From NCBI RefSeq assembly GCF_044769865.1, contig NZ_JBIZWA010000001.1, forward strand, positions 248,001 to 312,000: DNA of 64,000 nt, given 5' to 3'. This DNA comes from Homoserinimonas sp044769865 (GTDB lineage Bacteria > Actinomycetota > Actinomycetes > Actinomycetales > Microbacteriaceae). The notes beneath the pieces are model-generated. The model was not told where the DNA came from. It worked only from the letters and a program-made list of their open reading frames with translations, and made no database searches. The translations under genes and the position numbers were made by a program. Below, in pieces: positions 49,625 to 57,399 of this stretch. The number at the start of each line of letters is the position of its first letter. Positions within the stretch are counted from its first letter, which is position 1.

Positions 49625-50473
49625 CTAGAACTCCTCGTGGGTATCGGGGTCCCCGTCCCAGAGCCGGCCGAACTCGAGGGCGCTGATCGCGGCGACCTGC
49701 TCGTCGTCGAGTTCGAAACCGAAGACGTCGAGATTCTCGCGCTGCCGCTCGGCGTCCCCAGACTTCGGCAGCGGGATGGCCCCGAGCTGCACGTGCCAGC
49801 GCAACACGACCTGGGTCGGGGTTACGCCGAGCGCTTCGGCGATCTGTACGATGGCGGGCTCGGTGGCGAAGTCCGCGTGCCGGGAGCCGAGCGGGCTCCA
49901 GCTCTGCGTCACGACGCCGTGCTCCCTGTGGAAGTCACGCAGCGGCTCCTGCGAGAAGCGCGGATGCAACTCCACCTGGTTGACGGCGGGCGTCACGCCG
50001 GTCTCCTCGATGAGTCGCGTGAGGTGTTGCGGCGTGAAGTTGCTGACCCCGATGGACCGAGCGAGACCGCGCTCGCGAAGCTCGATGAAGCCGCGCCAGG
50101 CATCGACATAGCGATCAACCTTCGGCAGGGGCCAGTGGATCAGGTAGAGGTCGACGTAGTCGAGCCCGAGGTTGCCGAGTGACTCCTCGAGGCTCGCGAT
50201 CGCCTCGTCGAAGCCGTGGTGCCGACCGGGCAGCTTGGTCGTGACGAAAAGTTCCTCGCGCGAGACGGGCTGCTCAAGCCCGGCGGCGGCACGCACCGCC
50301 TCGCCGACCTCGCGCTCGTTGCCGTAGTTGAGGGCCGTGTCGAGCATCCGGTAGCCGGATGCGACGGCGGCGGTCATGGACGAGATGCCCTCGTCGCCCG
50401 TGAGCTTGTAGGTGCCGAGGCCGAGGGCCGGGATGTCGCGGCCGTCGTTCAGAGTGATCGTGGGGGTCGTCAT
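49625..50473 (-). CDS. aldo/keto reductase, 2,5-diketo-D-gluconate reductase-like
   Basis: An NADPH-dependent carbonyl reductase of 282 residues. The AKR catalytic tetrad is in place: Asp and Tyr in LDTALNYGNE, Lys in VTTKLPG, His in YLIHWPLPK. Other segments: IGVSNFTPQHL, NQVELHP, SWSPLG and IPLPKSG for the cofactor. The group is the AKR5-type family. ATG 50473 is taken as the start because the family begins with PTITLNDGRDIPALGLGTYK; an extension upstream is unsupported. CAGACT lies six bases before it. It is isolated between the VanZ and ferritin-like genes; the substrate is unknown. Confidence 0.92.
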   Translation of the reverse strand: MTTPTITLNDGRDIPALGLGTYKLTGDEGISSMTAAVASGYRMLDTALNYGNEREVGEAVRAAAGLEQPVSREELFVTTKLPGRHHGFDEAIASLEESLGNLGLDYVDLYLIHWPLPKVDRYVDAWRGFIELRERGLARSIGVSNFTPQHLTRLIEETGVTPAVNQVELHPRFSQEPLRDFHREHGVVTQSWSPLGSRHADFATEPAIVQIAEALGVTPTQVVLRWHVQLGAIPLPKSGDAERQRENLDVFGFELDDEQVAAISALEFGRLWDGDPDTHEEF

Positions 50474-50520
50474 GCCCCCAGTCTGCCTCGGGAGATGCGC
50501 GCCGGGTAGGCCGCGAACGC

Positions 50521-51240
50521 TCAGGCAGTGAGCCCGAGCGCGTCCATGCGTCGAGTGTGCGCCGCGATCAGTTCCGTGAAGACGGGCTCGAGCCGTGCCT
50601 CGTCTGGCGCAACCCGGCCGGGCACCGCGAGGGACGAGCGCGCGACGAGCAGGGTGTCGCCCACGAGACGCCGCCCCCACAGCGCAAGGCGCGACGCGAG
50701 CACGGGCTCAGCGTCGATCGCGCTGCGCAGCTGCTCGACGATGATGTGGCTGGGGTCGTCAGAGAGCACCTTCTGGATACGCTCGCGAGGAGCGGGAGGC
50801 AGTCCGTCGGCGAGGGCCAGGAAGAAGTCGGTCAGCATGCTGGCGGTGATGTAACTCGTCACGACGGTCTCGTGCCAGTCGCTGCTGCGCGTGCGTTCAC
50901 GGAACGACTCGACGGGGGCAGCGAAGTACTCCATGAGCTCTTCCGGACGGTCTCCGCCCCGCTCGATCTCCTCGAGGAGGCCCTCCAGCTTCGAGAGCGA
51001 CACGCGGGCGACCCGCGTGAGTGCGACCTTGTCTCGCGTCGTCGGAGAGTGCGCGATGGCCCCAGAGACGACCTCGAAGTTCGACAGCTGCAGCGATGCC
51101 GCCTGGCCCAGATAGCGCGGCAGGTCGGGCGTGAGCTCGGCAAGACTGACCCTGTTGACGGCCTGATCGGATGACGAGCGCCGCGGCTTGAGCTTGGGTG
51201 CGTGCACCGGACGGGGTCGGCGGCCGAAGAGGGACATCAC
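50521..51240 (-). CDS. ferritin-like fold protein (MiaE-like helical family)
   Basis: A helical protein of 239 residues that resembles actinobacterial ferritin-like/tRNA-hydroxylase-fold proteins: RYLGQAASLQLSNFEVVSGA, ARVSLSKLEGLLEEIERGG, RERTRSSDWHETVVTSYITA and ADGLPPAPRERIQKVL. Candidate metal ligands are E and H residues in the helices but the classic EX2H pattern is not clear. GTG 51240 fits the leaderless box TAGTCT; ATG 51237 is the next codon. It is divergent from the DEAD helicase, as in mycobacteria (Rv3210c/Rv3211, from memory). Biochemical role unknown. Confidence 0.75.
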   Translation of the reverse strand: MMSLFGRRPRPVHAPKLKPRRSSSDQAVNRVSLAELTPDLPRYLGQAASLQLSNFEVVSGAIAHSPTTRDKVALTRVARVSLSKLEGLLEEIERGGDRPEELMEYFAAPVESFRERTRSSDWHETVVTSYITASMLTDFFLALADGLPPAPRERIQKVLSDDPSHIIVEQLRSAIDAEPVLASRLALWGRRLVGDTLLVARSSLAVPGRVAPDEARLEPVFTELIAAHTRRMDALGLTA

Positions 51241-51246
51241 GCATAA

Positions 51247-51252
51247 AGACTA
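51247..51252 (-). promoter_or_regulatory. -10 box of the ferritin-like gene
   Basis: TAGTCT on the minus strand, six bases before GTG 51240; probable leaderless promoter. Confidence 0.5.
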
Positions 51253-51297
51253 GCGTCGAGGGGCTTATCAGACGGTCATCCCCTAAACTGGCTGGTA

Positions 51298-51384
51298 ATG
51301 CCTCCCGCTTCTGGTGGAGGCTCCCTACGCCCCAGGTCAAGAGCGGGCGTACGCACGCTTCGGAACAGGGCACACTCATCGTGA
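51298..51384 (+). CDS. 28-codon leader ORF coupled to the DEAD-box helicase
   Basis: ATG 51298 lies eight bases after TAAACT (51284-51289). The frame codes for 28 residues, MPPASGGGSLRPRSRAGVRT plus LRNRAHSS, rich in Arg, Ser and Gly. Its TGA overlaps the helicase GTG (GTGA at 51381-51384), and the helicase has no good Shine-Dalgarno of its own. This suggests translation of the leader feeds the helicase start. The leader also contains a hairpin GCCTCC/GGAGGC at 51300-51321, which could couple RNA structure to expression. Not checked in other genomes. Confidence 0.5.
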   Translation: MPPASGGGSLRPRSRAGVRTLRNRAHSS

Positions 51385-52892
51385 CTTCAGAACAGATCAC
51401 CCCAGACACAGATTCAATCGAGATTGACGCGACGCCGGCTCCCGTCGTCGAGCAGACCTTCGCCGACCTCGGCATCGAACCAGACATGGTTGACGCGCTC
51501 GCGTCGAAGGGCATCCTCTCGCCCTTCCCCATCCAGGCCCAGACCATCCCCATGGGGCTCGGCGGCCAGGACATCATCGGCCAGGCCAAGACGGGCACGG
51601 GCAAGACCTTCGGCTTCGGCCTCCCCCTCCTGCAGTCGCTCGGCACCAACCCCGAGCCCGGCGTCAAGGCGCTCGTCGTCGTGCCGACCCGCGAGCTCTG
51701 CGTGCAGGTCGCGGAAGACCTGACGCTTGCCGCCTCCAACCGCTCCACCCAGGTCGCCGCGATTTATGGCGGCAAGGCCTACGAGGGCCAGATCGAGCAG
51801 CTCAAGGCGGGCGCACAGGTCGTCGTCGGCACCCCGGGCCGCCTGCTCGACCTCGCGAGCCAGCGCATGCTCTCGCTCAAGGACGTCAAGGTCATGGTGC
51901 TCGACGAGGCCGACAAGATGCTCGACCTCGGCTTCCTCTCCGACATCGAGAAGCTCTTCTCCCAGACCAACCCCACGCGACACACGATGCTGTTCTCCGC
52001 GACGATGCCCGGCCCCATCGTGGCCCTCGCGCGTCGCTTCATGAACAAGCCGATCCACATCCGCGCGACTGACCCCGACGAGGGCCTCACGCAGGCGAAC
52101 ATCAAGCACGTCGTCTACCGCGCCCACAGCCTCGACAAGGACGAGGTGATCGCGCGCATCCTGCAGGCCGAGGGCCGCGGCAAGACCGTTATCTTCACGC
52201 GCACCAAGCGTGCCGCCGCGAAGCTCGTCGAGGAACTGGGCGAGCGCGGCTTCAACGCCGCCGCCGTGCACGGTGACCTCAACCAGGACCAGCGTGAGCG
52301 CGCCATGGCCGCGTTCAAGGCCGGCAAGAAAGACATCCTGATCGCAACGGATGTCGCGGCACGCGGCATCGACGTCAATGACGTCACGCACGTCATCAAT
52401 CACACCGTGCCCGACGACCACGACACCTACCTGCACCGCGCTGGCCGCACGGGCCGCGCCGGCAAGACGGGCATCGCGGTCACCTTCGTGGACTGGGACG
52501 ACCTGCACAAGTGGGCGCTCATCAACCGCGCGCTCGAGATGGGCATCGACGAGCCCCTCGAGACCTACTCCTCCTCGCCGCACCTCTTCAGCGACCTCGA
52601 CATTCCCGAGGGCACCAAGGGTCGTCTTGCGAGCGCGGGCCCCGTGCGGGCGCGTGAACCGCGCACGGGCGCCGCGGGCGCCTCGGGAGGTAGCCGTGGT
52701 GGCTCCGGCCGGCCCGCGCGCGAGCGTGGCGCCGCAGACGGTCGCCGCCGCCAGCACGGCCGCAGCGACGCCGAGAACGCAGCGAAGCCCGAGGGCGCTG
52801 GCACGCACGATGGCGGCGAGCCGCGTCGTCGGCGTCGCCGCACCCGCCGCCCCAGCACGGGCGCGGGCAGCACGCCGCCGCCCACCGCCTGA
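51381..52892 (+). CDS. DEAD-box RNA helicase
   Basis: An RNA helicase of 503 residues with all motifs: Q motif FADLGIEPDMVDAL with PFPIQAQTIP, Walker A GQAKTGTGKTFG, PTRELCVQV, DEAD box VLDEADKMLDLGF, SAT (LFSATMPGPI), VIFTRTKRAA, ATDVAARGIDV and HRAGRTGRAG. The C-terminus (about 400-503) is Arg/Gly/Ala-rich, a usual RNA-binding tail, ending in SerThrGlyAla repeats. GTG 51381 is supported by the domain start and the coupled leader ORF. It is orthologous in position to RhlE of mycobacteria; ribosome or mRNA remodelling, possibly cold-adapted, is a family inference. Confidence 0.93.
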   Translation: MTSEQITPDTDSIEIDATPAPVVEQTFADLGIEPDMVDALASKGILSPFPIQAQTIPMGLGGQDIIGQAKTGTGKTFGFGLPLLQSLGTNPEPGVKALVVVPTRELCVQVAEDLTLAASNRSTQVAAIYGGKAYEGQIEQLKAGAQVVVGTPGRLLDLASQRMLSLKDVKVMVLDEADKMLDLGFLSDIEKLFSQTNPTRHTMLFSATMPGPIVALARRFMNKPIHIRATDPDEGLTQANIKHVVYRAHSLDKDEVIARILQAEGRGKTVIFTRTKRAAAKLVEELGERGFNAAAVHGDLNQDQRERAMAAFKAGKKDILIATDVAARGIDVNDVTHVINHTVPDDHDTYLHRAGRTGRAGKTGIAVTFVDWDDLHKWALINRALEMGIDEPLETYSSSPHLFSDLDIPEGTKGRLASAGPVRAREPRTGAAGASGGSRGGSGRPARERGAADGRRRQHGRSDAENAAKPEGAGTHDGGEPRRRRRRTRRPSTGAGSTPPPTA

Positions 52893-52896
52893 GCCG

Positions 52897-53748
52897 CTAG
52901 GGCAGGAACGGCGCCGAGCCGGTGCCTTCCGCGATGATCCGCTCGAGCACGGCTTCCTCGGTCGTGAATTCCGCGAGACGGTTCGGCTTGCCGAAACCGT
53001 GGTAGTCACTCGAGCCTGTCATGACGAGTTCGTAGCGTTCGGCGAGGCGCCGCAGCATCCGTTTTCCTGACTCGGTGTTCTCGCGGTGCCCGACCTCGAG
53101 CCCCAGCAGCCCCGCCTCGACCAGGCGCGCGAGGGTCTTGTCGTCGACGACGGCATCCCGACCCTCGGTCGCCGGATGCGCGAGCACCGGCACGCCGCCC
53201 GCAGCCCGGATGAGCCGCACGGCGGTGACGGGATCGGGCGCGTAGTGCGGCCTCGTGTAGCCGTGCCGCGGGTGCAGGATCGACTCGAACGCCTCGCTGC
53301 GCGTCGCTGCATGCCCCTTCGCGACGAGGGCATCGGCGATGTGGGGCCGGCCCACGGTTGCGCCCTCCTGCGTGTGCTCGAGCACGTCGTCCCAGCTGAG
53401 GCTGTAGTCGACCGAGAGCCTGTGCACGATGCTCTCGGCGCGGGTGAGCCGGGACGCGCGGATGCGGGCCGTCTCGGCGACGATCGCGGCATCCGTGGGG
53501 TCGAAGAGGTAGGCGAGCACGTGCACTGAGCGCCATTCGAGGCGCGTGCTCAGTTCCATGCCGGGGATGACGGTGAGCGAGGTGCCGACTGCCGCCAGCC
53601 GCGCCTCCTCCCACCCGGCCGTCGAGTCGTGGTCGGTGATGGCGATCGCGTCGAGACCGGCCTCGATCGCCGCCTCGACAAGCATTGTCGGGGTGTCTGT
53701 GCCGTCCGAGACGCTGCTGTGCGTGTGCAGGTCGATGACGCGGGCCAT
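52897..53748 (-). CDS. PHP-domain phosphoesterase
   Basis: A 283-residue PHP hydrolase. The metal-binding motifs are present: DLHTHSSVSDGT at the N-terminus, AITDHDSTAGW, VIPGMELST, LAHPATEGRD and GSSDYHGFGKPN. The architecture matches the YciV/RNase AM type, which removes 5' nucleotides or hydrolyses 3',5'-bisphosphonucleotides. ATG 53748 lies six bases after TAGAGT. The gene ends five bases after the convergent helicase's stop, in a tight tail-to-tail arrangement. Confidence 0.9.
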   Translation of the reverse strand: MARVIDLHTHSSVSDGTDTPTMLVEAAIEAGLDAIAITDHDSTAGWEEARLAAVGTSLTVIPGMELSTRLEWRSVHVLAYLFDPTDAAIVAETARIRASRLTRAESIVHRLSVDYSLSWDDVLEHTQEGATVGRPHIADALVAKGHAATRSEAFESILHPRHGYTRPHYAPDPVTAVRLIRAAGGVPVLAHPATEGRDAVVDDKTLARLVEAGLLGLEVGHRENTESGKRMLRRLAERYELVMTGSSDYHGFGKPNRLAEFTTEEAVLERIIAEGTGSAPFLP

Positions 53749-53754
53749 GCCGCC

Positions 53755-53760
53755 ACTCTA
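53755..53760 (-). promoter_or_regulatory. -10 box of the PHP-domain gene
   Basis: TAGAGT on the minus strand, six bases before ATG 53748; probable leaderless promoter. Confidence 0.5.
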
Positions 53761-53784
53761 TTCGCGTGGGCCAAGTAGTGTTGC

Positions 53785-54843
53785 ATGGCCATGTTCCGTC
53801 GACTCATTGCCGCCCTCGTGATCGGGGGGACGGCCGTGCTCCTGCTGGTCATGGCCTGGCCGCAGCTGTTCGGGGCGCAGCGCCTCGGCGGGGTCGTGCA
53901 GCTCGTGTCGCTGCGGGGCCTTGCGATCGCGGTCGCCCTCGCGCTCGTCGTCGTGCTGCTCCTGCTCGCCCTCATCATCCGCCGCTTCCGGCCGCTGGCA
54001 GCGTCGCTCACGGTGCTCCTCCTCGCCTTCGCGGCCGTCAGCGGAGCTGTGCTCGGCACTCGCGGCTTCGGGCCGGGCGACTCGATCGATCCATCCCAGC
54101 GCGCCGCCGACGCTGTGACCGTCATGGCCTGGAACACCCTCGGCCCCGCGACGGAGGCAGCGGATGTCGCATCCCTCGCCCTCGAGGTCGAGGCCGATGT
54201 CGTCGTGCTGCCCGAGACCCGCGAGGAGGACGCGATCGAGGCTGCCCTGCTCATGCGCGAGGCGGGCCAGCCGATGTGGGTGCTCTCGAGCGCCTATGAC
54301 CGCATCTCCCCGGCGCGCTCAACGTCGATGCTCATCAGCGTCAGCCTTGGTGAGTATCGCTTCGACCCGGATGCGCGCACGACAGCCGTGCTGCCGACGG
54401 TCGTCGCGACGCCCCTCGACGGCGAGGGGCCGACCCTCGTGGCGGTGCACGCGGTCGCCCCCATCCAGGGACAGATGGACAATTGGCGCAGCGACCTTGA
54501 GTTCCTCGCTGAGCTGTGTTCGGGCGACGACATCATCATGGCGGGCGACTTCAACTCGACGATCGACCATTTCTCTGGCCTCGGCTCACTTGGGTCCCGC
54601 GCACAGGCCGACCCCCGCGCCGCGGCGGCTCGGCTCGGCGACTGCTCGGATGCCGCGGCGCTGGCCGGCGCCGGGGCGGTCGGCACGTGGCCCACGTGGG
54701 TTCCTGCGCCGTTCGGCGCCCCCATCGACCATGTCATGGCGACTGCCATGTGGCAGGTCGATGGCTTCCGGGTGATCGACGACCGTGATGCCACGGGCAG
54801 CGACCACCGCCCGGTCGTCGCGGTGCTCAGCCCTGCCGCCTGA
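53785..54843 (+). CDS. membrane-anchored endonuclease/exonuclease/phosphatase-family protein
   Basis: A 352-residue protein with three N-terminal membrane helices (AALVIGGTAVLLLVMAWPQL; IAVALALVVVLLLLALIIRR; LTVLLLAFAAVSGAVLG) and an EEP catalytic domain outside: VMAWNTLGPATE, VVLPETREED, VAVHAVAPI, MAGDFNSTIDHF, IDHVMAT and GSDHRPVVAVL. All the usual metal and His residues are visible. The topology suggests an extracytoplasmic phosphodiesterase or nuclease, but the substrate is unknown. ATG 53785 or 53791 could be used. It is divergent from the PHP gene, with 36 bp between the starts. Confidence 0.88.
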   Translation: MAMFRRLIAALVIGGTAVLLLVMAWPQLFGAQRLGGVVQLVSLRGLAIAVALALVVVLLLLALIIRRFRPLAASLTVLLLAFAAVSGAVLGTRGFGPGDSIDPSQRAADAVTVMAWNTLGPATEAADVASLALEVEADVVVLPETREEDAIEAALLMREAGQPMWVLSSAYDRISPARSTSMLISVSLGEYRFDPDARTTAVLPTVVATPLDGEGPTLVAVHAVAPIQGQMDNWRSDLEFLAELCSGDDIIMAGDFNSTIDHFSGLGSLGSRAQADPRAAAARLGDCSDAAALAGAGAVGTWPTWVPAPFGAPIDHVMATAMWQVDGFRVIDDRDATGSDHRPVVAVLSPAA

Positions 54844-54889
54844 GCGGCAGCATCCACTTCCTCTGCAAGGTCACGATTTGGTATCCGAC

Positions 54890-54972
54890 TTGCGAGAGTG
54901 AGCGTTCTGTATTTATATAGAGAATGCGTTCTACAGAGTGCTCGTTCTACAGAATGGGCGTTCTGCAGAATG
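54890..54972 (+). promoter_or_regulatory. strong promoter with an array of palindromic operator-like repeats
   Basis: TTGCGA (54890-54895) and TATATA (54914-54919) with an 18-bp spacer make a good promoter. Four related units overlap or follow it: a loose palindrome at 54903-54926 (CGTTCT...AGAATG around the -10), then CGTTCTACAGAGTG (54927), CGTTCTACAGAATG (54943) and CGTTCTGCAGAATG (54959), the last three with an exact 16-bp period. Each core is TTCTRCAGAR, nearly its own reverse complement. The phase suggests side-by-side binding of a dimeric regulator over the start of transcription. Confidence 0.65.
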
Positions 54973-55046
54973 GACTCTCTTGTCCACACGCATCCCAGAT
55001 ACATCGTCGGGCACGCCAGCCCGATGCCGACCAGCGAAGGAAGAGC

Positions 55047-55238
55047 ATGTACGACACGATCGTTGCCCCAGCAGTTCTCCCGCAGCGCGAGGCCCCCACT
55101 GCGCCCTACCCCGTCGAGTCCGAAGACCACGTCTCGCTCGCCATGGCGCCCATCTCCTCACTCTTCGGTCCGCTCGTGCCGCGCAATGCGCACCGTCGCC
55201 CCGCTCGCGCCCGGCGCACCTACCGCGCCGTCGCCTGA
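55047..55238 (+). CDS. small hypothetical protein downstream of the iterated operator
   Basis: A 63-residue protein beginning MYDTIVAPAVLPQREAPTAP, with an acidic and hydrophobic middle (VESEDHVSLAMAPISSLFGP) and a strongly basic C-terminus (RNAHRRPARARRTYRAVA). ATG 55047 has the Shine-Dalgarno AGGAAGAG directly upstream, and the promoter at 54890-54919 reads toward it, which together support a real gene. The basic tail suggests nucleic-acid or ribosome binding. I do not recognise the family. Confidence 0.6.
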   Translation: MYDTIVAPAVLPQREAPTAPYPVESEDHVSLAMAPISSLFGPLVPRNAHRRPARARRTYRAVA

Positions 55239-55289
55239 CAGGCGTAGGGGTCGGTCCGCACTCCCAGCGCGTTTTCCCCGCCCCGGTGG

Positions 55290-55295
55290 GACAAT
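55290..55295 (+). promoter_or_regulatory. -10 box of the aminopeptidase P gene
   Basis: GACAAT, six bases before ATG 55302; probable leaderless promoter, with a weaker consensus fit than the others. Confidence 0.4.
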
Positions 55296-55301
55296 GGCTG
55301 G

Positions 55302-56846
55302 ATGGACGCGCACGCCACTGAGACCACCGGCACCAACACGACCGATACGACGAGTACGGCAACGCCCGACGTGACGCCAGAGGCTACGGCCCCGAGGGCA
55401 ACGGCCAATCGCTCGACGACGCCAAGCTCCTCCACCTTCACTGACTACATCTCATCGCAGTGGGCAACTCGCGAGGAGACCACGCCGAGTGCCCGCGAGG
55501 TCGCCGAGCACGCGGCCCGCCGCAGGGCAGCAATCTCAGCGCTGCACCGAGGACGGCGACTCATCGTGCCCGCCGGCGCAGCCAAGGTGCGCTCCAACGA
55601 CACCGACTACCCCTACCGGGCCCACTCCGCCTTCGCCCACCTCACCGGCTGGGGCGCCGACAGCGAGCCCGGCGCAGTACTCGTGCTCGAACCGACGGGC
55701 GAGACGCATGAGGCCACCCTCTACTTCCGCGAGCGCGCGGGCCGCGACTCCGATGAGTTCTACGCGAACCCTGAGATCGGTGAGTTCTGGATCGGGCCGC
55801 GCCCCTCGCTGCGACAGGTCTCCGCCGACCTCGCAATCGCGACTGAGCACCTCGCCGAGTTCGACGCCGTCGTCGCGACGAGTGACGCATCCACCCTCAT
55901 CGTGCGTGATGCAGACGACGCTGTCACCCGCCGCGTCGACGAGACCCGCACGACCCTCTCCCCCGACGACGAGTCGTGGCGAGAAGCGGATGACGCCCTC
56001 TCACGCGACTGCTCCGAACTGCGGCTCGTGAAGGATGCCTGGGAGGTGCAGCAGATGCGCCTCGCCGTCACTGCGACCGCCCGCGGCTTCGACGACGTCA
56101 TCGCGGACCGCGACGAGATCGTCGCCCACCCCCGCGGCGAGCGCCTCGTCGAGGGCACCTTCAACCGGCGGGCCCGCGCCGATGGCAACACGGTCGGCTA
56201 CGACACGATCGCCGCGAGCGGCCCGCACGCCTGCATCCTGCACTGGACGCGCAACGACGGCGCCGTGCGCGAGGGTGACCTCATCCTCCTCGACGCCGGC
56301 ATCGAACTCGAGAGCTACTACACGGCAGACATCACCCGCACGCTGCCCGTGAGCGGCACCTTCACGCCCGTGCAGCGTCGCGTCTACGAGGCCGTGCTCG
56401 AAGCAGCGGATGCCGCCTTCGCGATCGTGCGTCCCGGCATCCGCTTCCGGGAGATCCACGCTGAGGCCATGCGGGTCATCGCCGAGAAGACGGCCGAGTG
56501 GGGCCTGCTCCCCATCAGCGCCGAGGAGTCGCTCGAGGCCGACAAGCAGTACCACCGCCGCTACATGGTGCACGGCACGAGCCACCACCTGGGGATGGAT
56601 GTGCACGACTGTGCCAAGGCTCGTCGTGAGCTCTACCTCGACGGGGTGCTCGAGGAGGGCATGGTCTTCACGATCGAGCCAGGGCTCTACTTCCAGCCCG
56701 ATGACCTCACGGTGCCCGAGGAGTACCGCGGCATCGGCGTGCGCATCGAAGACGACATCCTCGTGACCGCTGACGGGGCCGAGAATCTCAGCGTCGGCAT
56801 CCCGCGCACGGCAGACGACGTCGAGCAGTGGATGTCGCGGCGCTGA
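55302..56846 (+). CDS. pepP: aminopeptidase P family Xaa-Pro peptidase
   Basis: A dinuclear-metal peptidase of 514 residues that removes N-terminal residues ahead of proline. After a 45-residue Thr/Ala-rich start and an N-terminal domain, the creatinase-fold domain has all five metal ligands: Asp in LLDAGIELES, Asp in TADITRTLP, His in GTSHHLGMDVHD, Glu in TIEPGLYFQP, Glu in GVRIEDDILVT. ATG 55302 fits a GACAAT leaderless box. The Thr-rich first residues are poorly conserved in the family, so a slightly later start is possible. Cytoplasmic; peptide turnover. Confidence 0.93.
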   Translation: MDAHATETTGTNTTDTTSTATPDVTPEATAPRATANRSTTPSSSTFTDYISSQWATREETTPSAREVAEHAARRRAAISALHRGRRLIVPAGAAKVRSNDTDYPYRAHSAFAHLTGWGADSEPGAVLVLEPTGETHEATLYFRERAGRDSDEFYANPEIGEFWIGPRPSLRQVSADLAIATEHLAEFDAVVATSDASTLIVRDADDAVTRRVDETRTTLSPDDESWREADDALSRDCSELRLVKDAWEVQQMRLAVTATARGFDDVIADRDEIVAHPRGERLVEGTFNRRARADGNTVGYDTIAASGPHACILHWTRNDGAVREGDLILLDAGIELESYYTADITRTLPVSGTFTPVQRRVYEAVLEAADAAFAIVRPGIRFREIHAEAMRVIAEKTAEWGLLPISAEESLEADKQYHRRYMVHGTSHHLGMDVHDCAKARRELYLDGVLEEGMVFTIEPGLYFQPDDLTVPEEYRGIGVRIEDDILVTADGAENLSVGIPRTADDVEQWMSRR

Positions 56847-56865
56847 CCCAGTCGGCAGCGCTGAC

Positions 56866-57363
56866 TCACTCGGTGGGTTCGGGCTGCGCGAGCAGTTCCT
56901 GCGCGCGCAGGGCGAGCGAGGGGTCGACCACGATCTGGTAGTTCGACGCGATGACCTGGTGCGTCGAGGTGAAGTCGCGGCGGCTGCGATTCATGGCGTA
57001 GGAGACGATGCCGAAGATCATGCCGAAGCCTGCACCGATAAGGAGCGCCGCGCCCACGAAGGCGATCGCGCCGGGATTGTCGGAGAACAGGAACAGGATG
57101 ATGCCGAAGAAGAGGCCGAACCAGGCACCGCTCGCGGCTCCCGCACCCGCCGCGCGGCCGTAGGTGAGCTTGCCCGTGACCCGCTCGACGGTCTTGAGGT
57201 CATTGCCCACGATCGCGAGCTGCTTGACCGGAAACTCGCGCTTCGCCAGCCGGTCGACGACCCCCTGGGCCTCGGGGTAGGTCTCGTAGGTGCCGAGGAT
57301 CTCACCACGGGGAAGACTGGGCGTCAGGGCACCGCGACGCGAGAACGGAGATGGGCTGGTCAC
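56866..57363 (-). CDS. general stress protein 17M-like membrane protein
   Basis: A 165-residue protein with an N-terminal YflT/GSP17M-type domain (GTYETYPEAQGVVDRLAKRE; FPVKQLAIVGNDLKTVERV), two membrane helices (FGLFFGIILFLFSDNPGA; IAFVGAALLIGAGFGMIFGI) and a C-terminal NRSRRDFTSTHQVIASNYQI strand region. GTG 57363 is chosen because PFSRRGALTPSL precedes the domain; no good SD is visible. It is divergent from the MgtE-like gene with a 36-bp gap. Stress-response role is a family inference. Confidence 0.85.
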   Translation of the reverse strand: MTSPSPFSRRGALTPSLPRGEILGTYETYPEAQGVVDRLAKREFPVKQLAIVGNDLKTVERVTGKLTYGRAAGAGAASGAWFGLFFGIILFLFSDNPGAIAFVGAALLIGAGFGMIFGIVSYAMNRSRRDFTSTHQVIASNYQIVVDPSLALRAQELLAQPEPTE

Positions 57364-57387
57364 AGGCTCATTCTTCCATGCGACGGC

Positions 57388-57393
57388 TAGGGT
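57388..57393 (+). promoter_or_regulatory. -10 box of the mgtE-like/mrp operon
   Basis: TAGGGT, six bases before GTG 57400; probable leaderless promoter of the three-gene unit. Confidence 0.55.
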
Positions 57394-57399
57394 TAAGCC

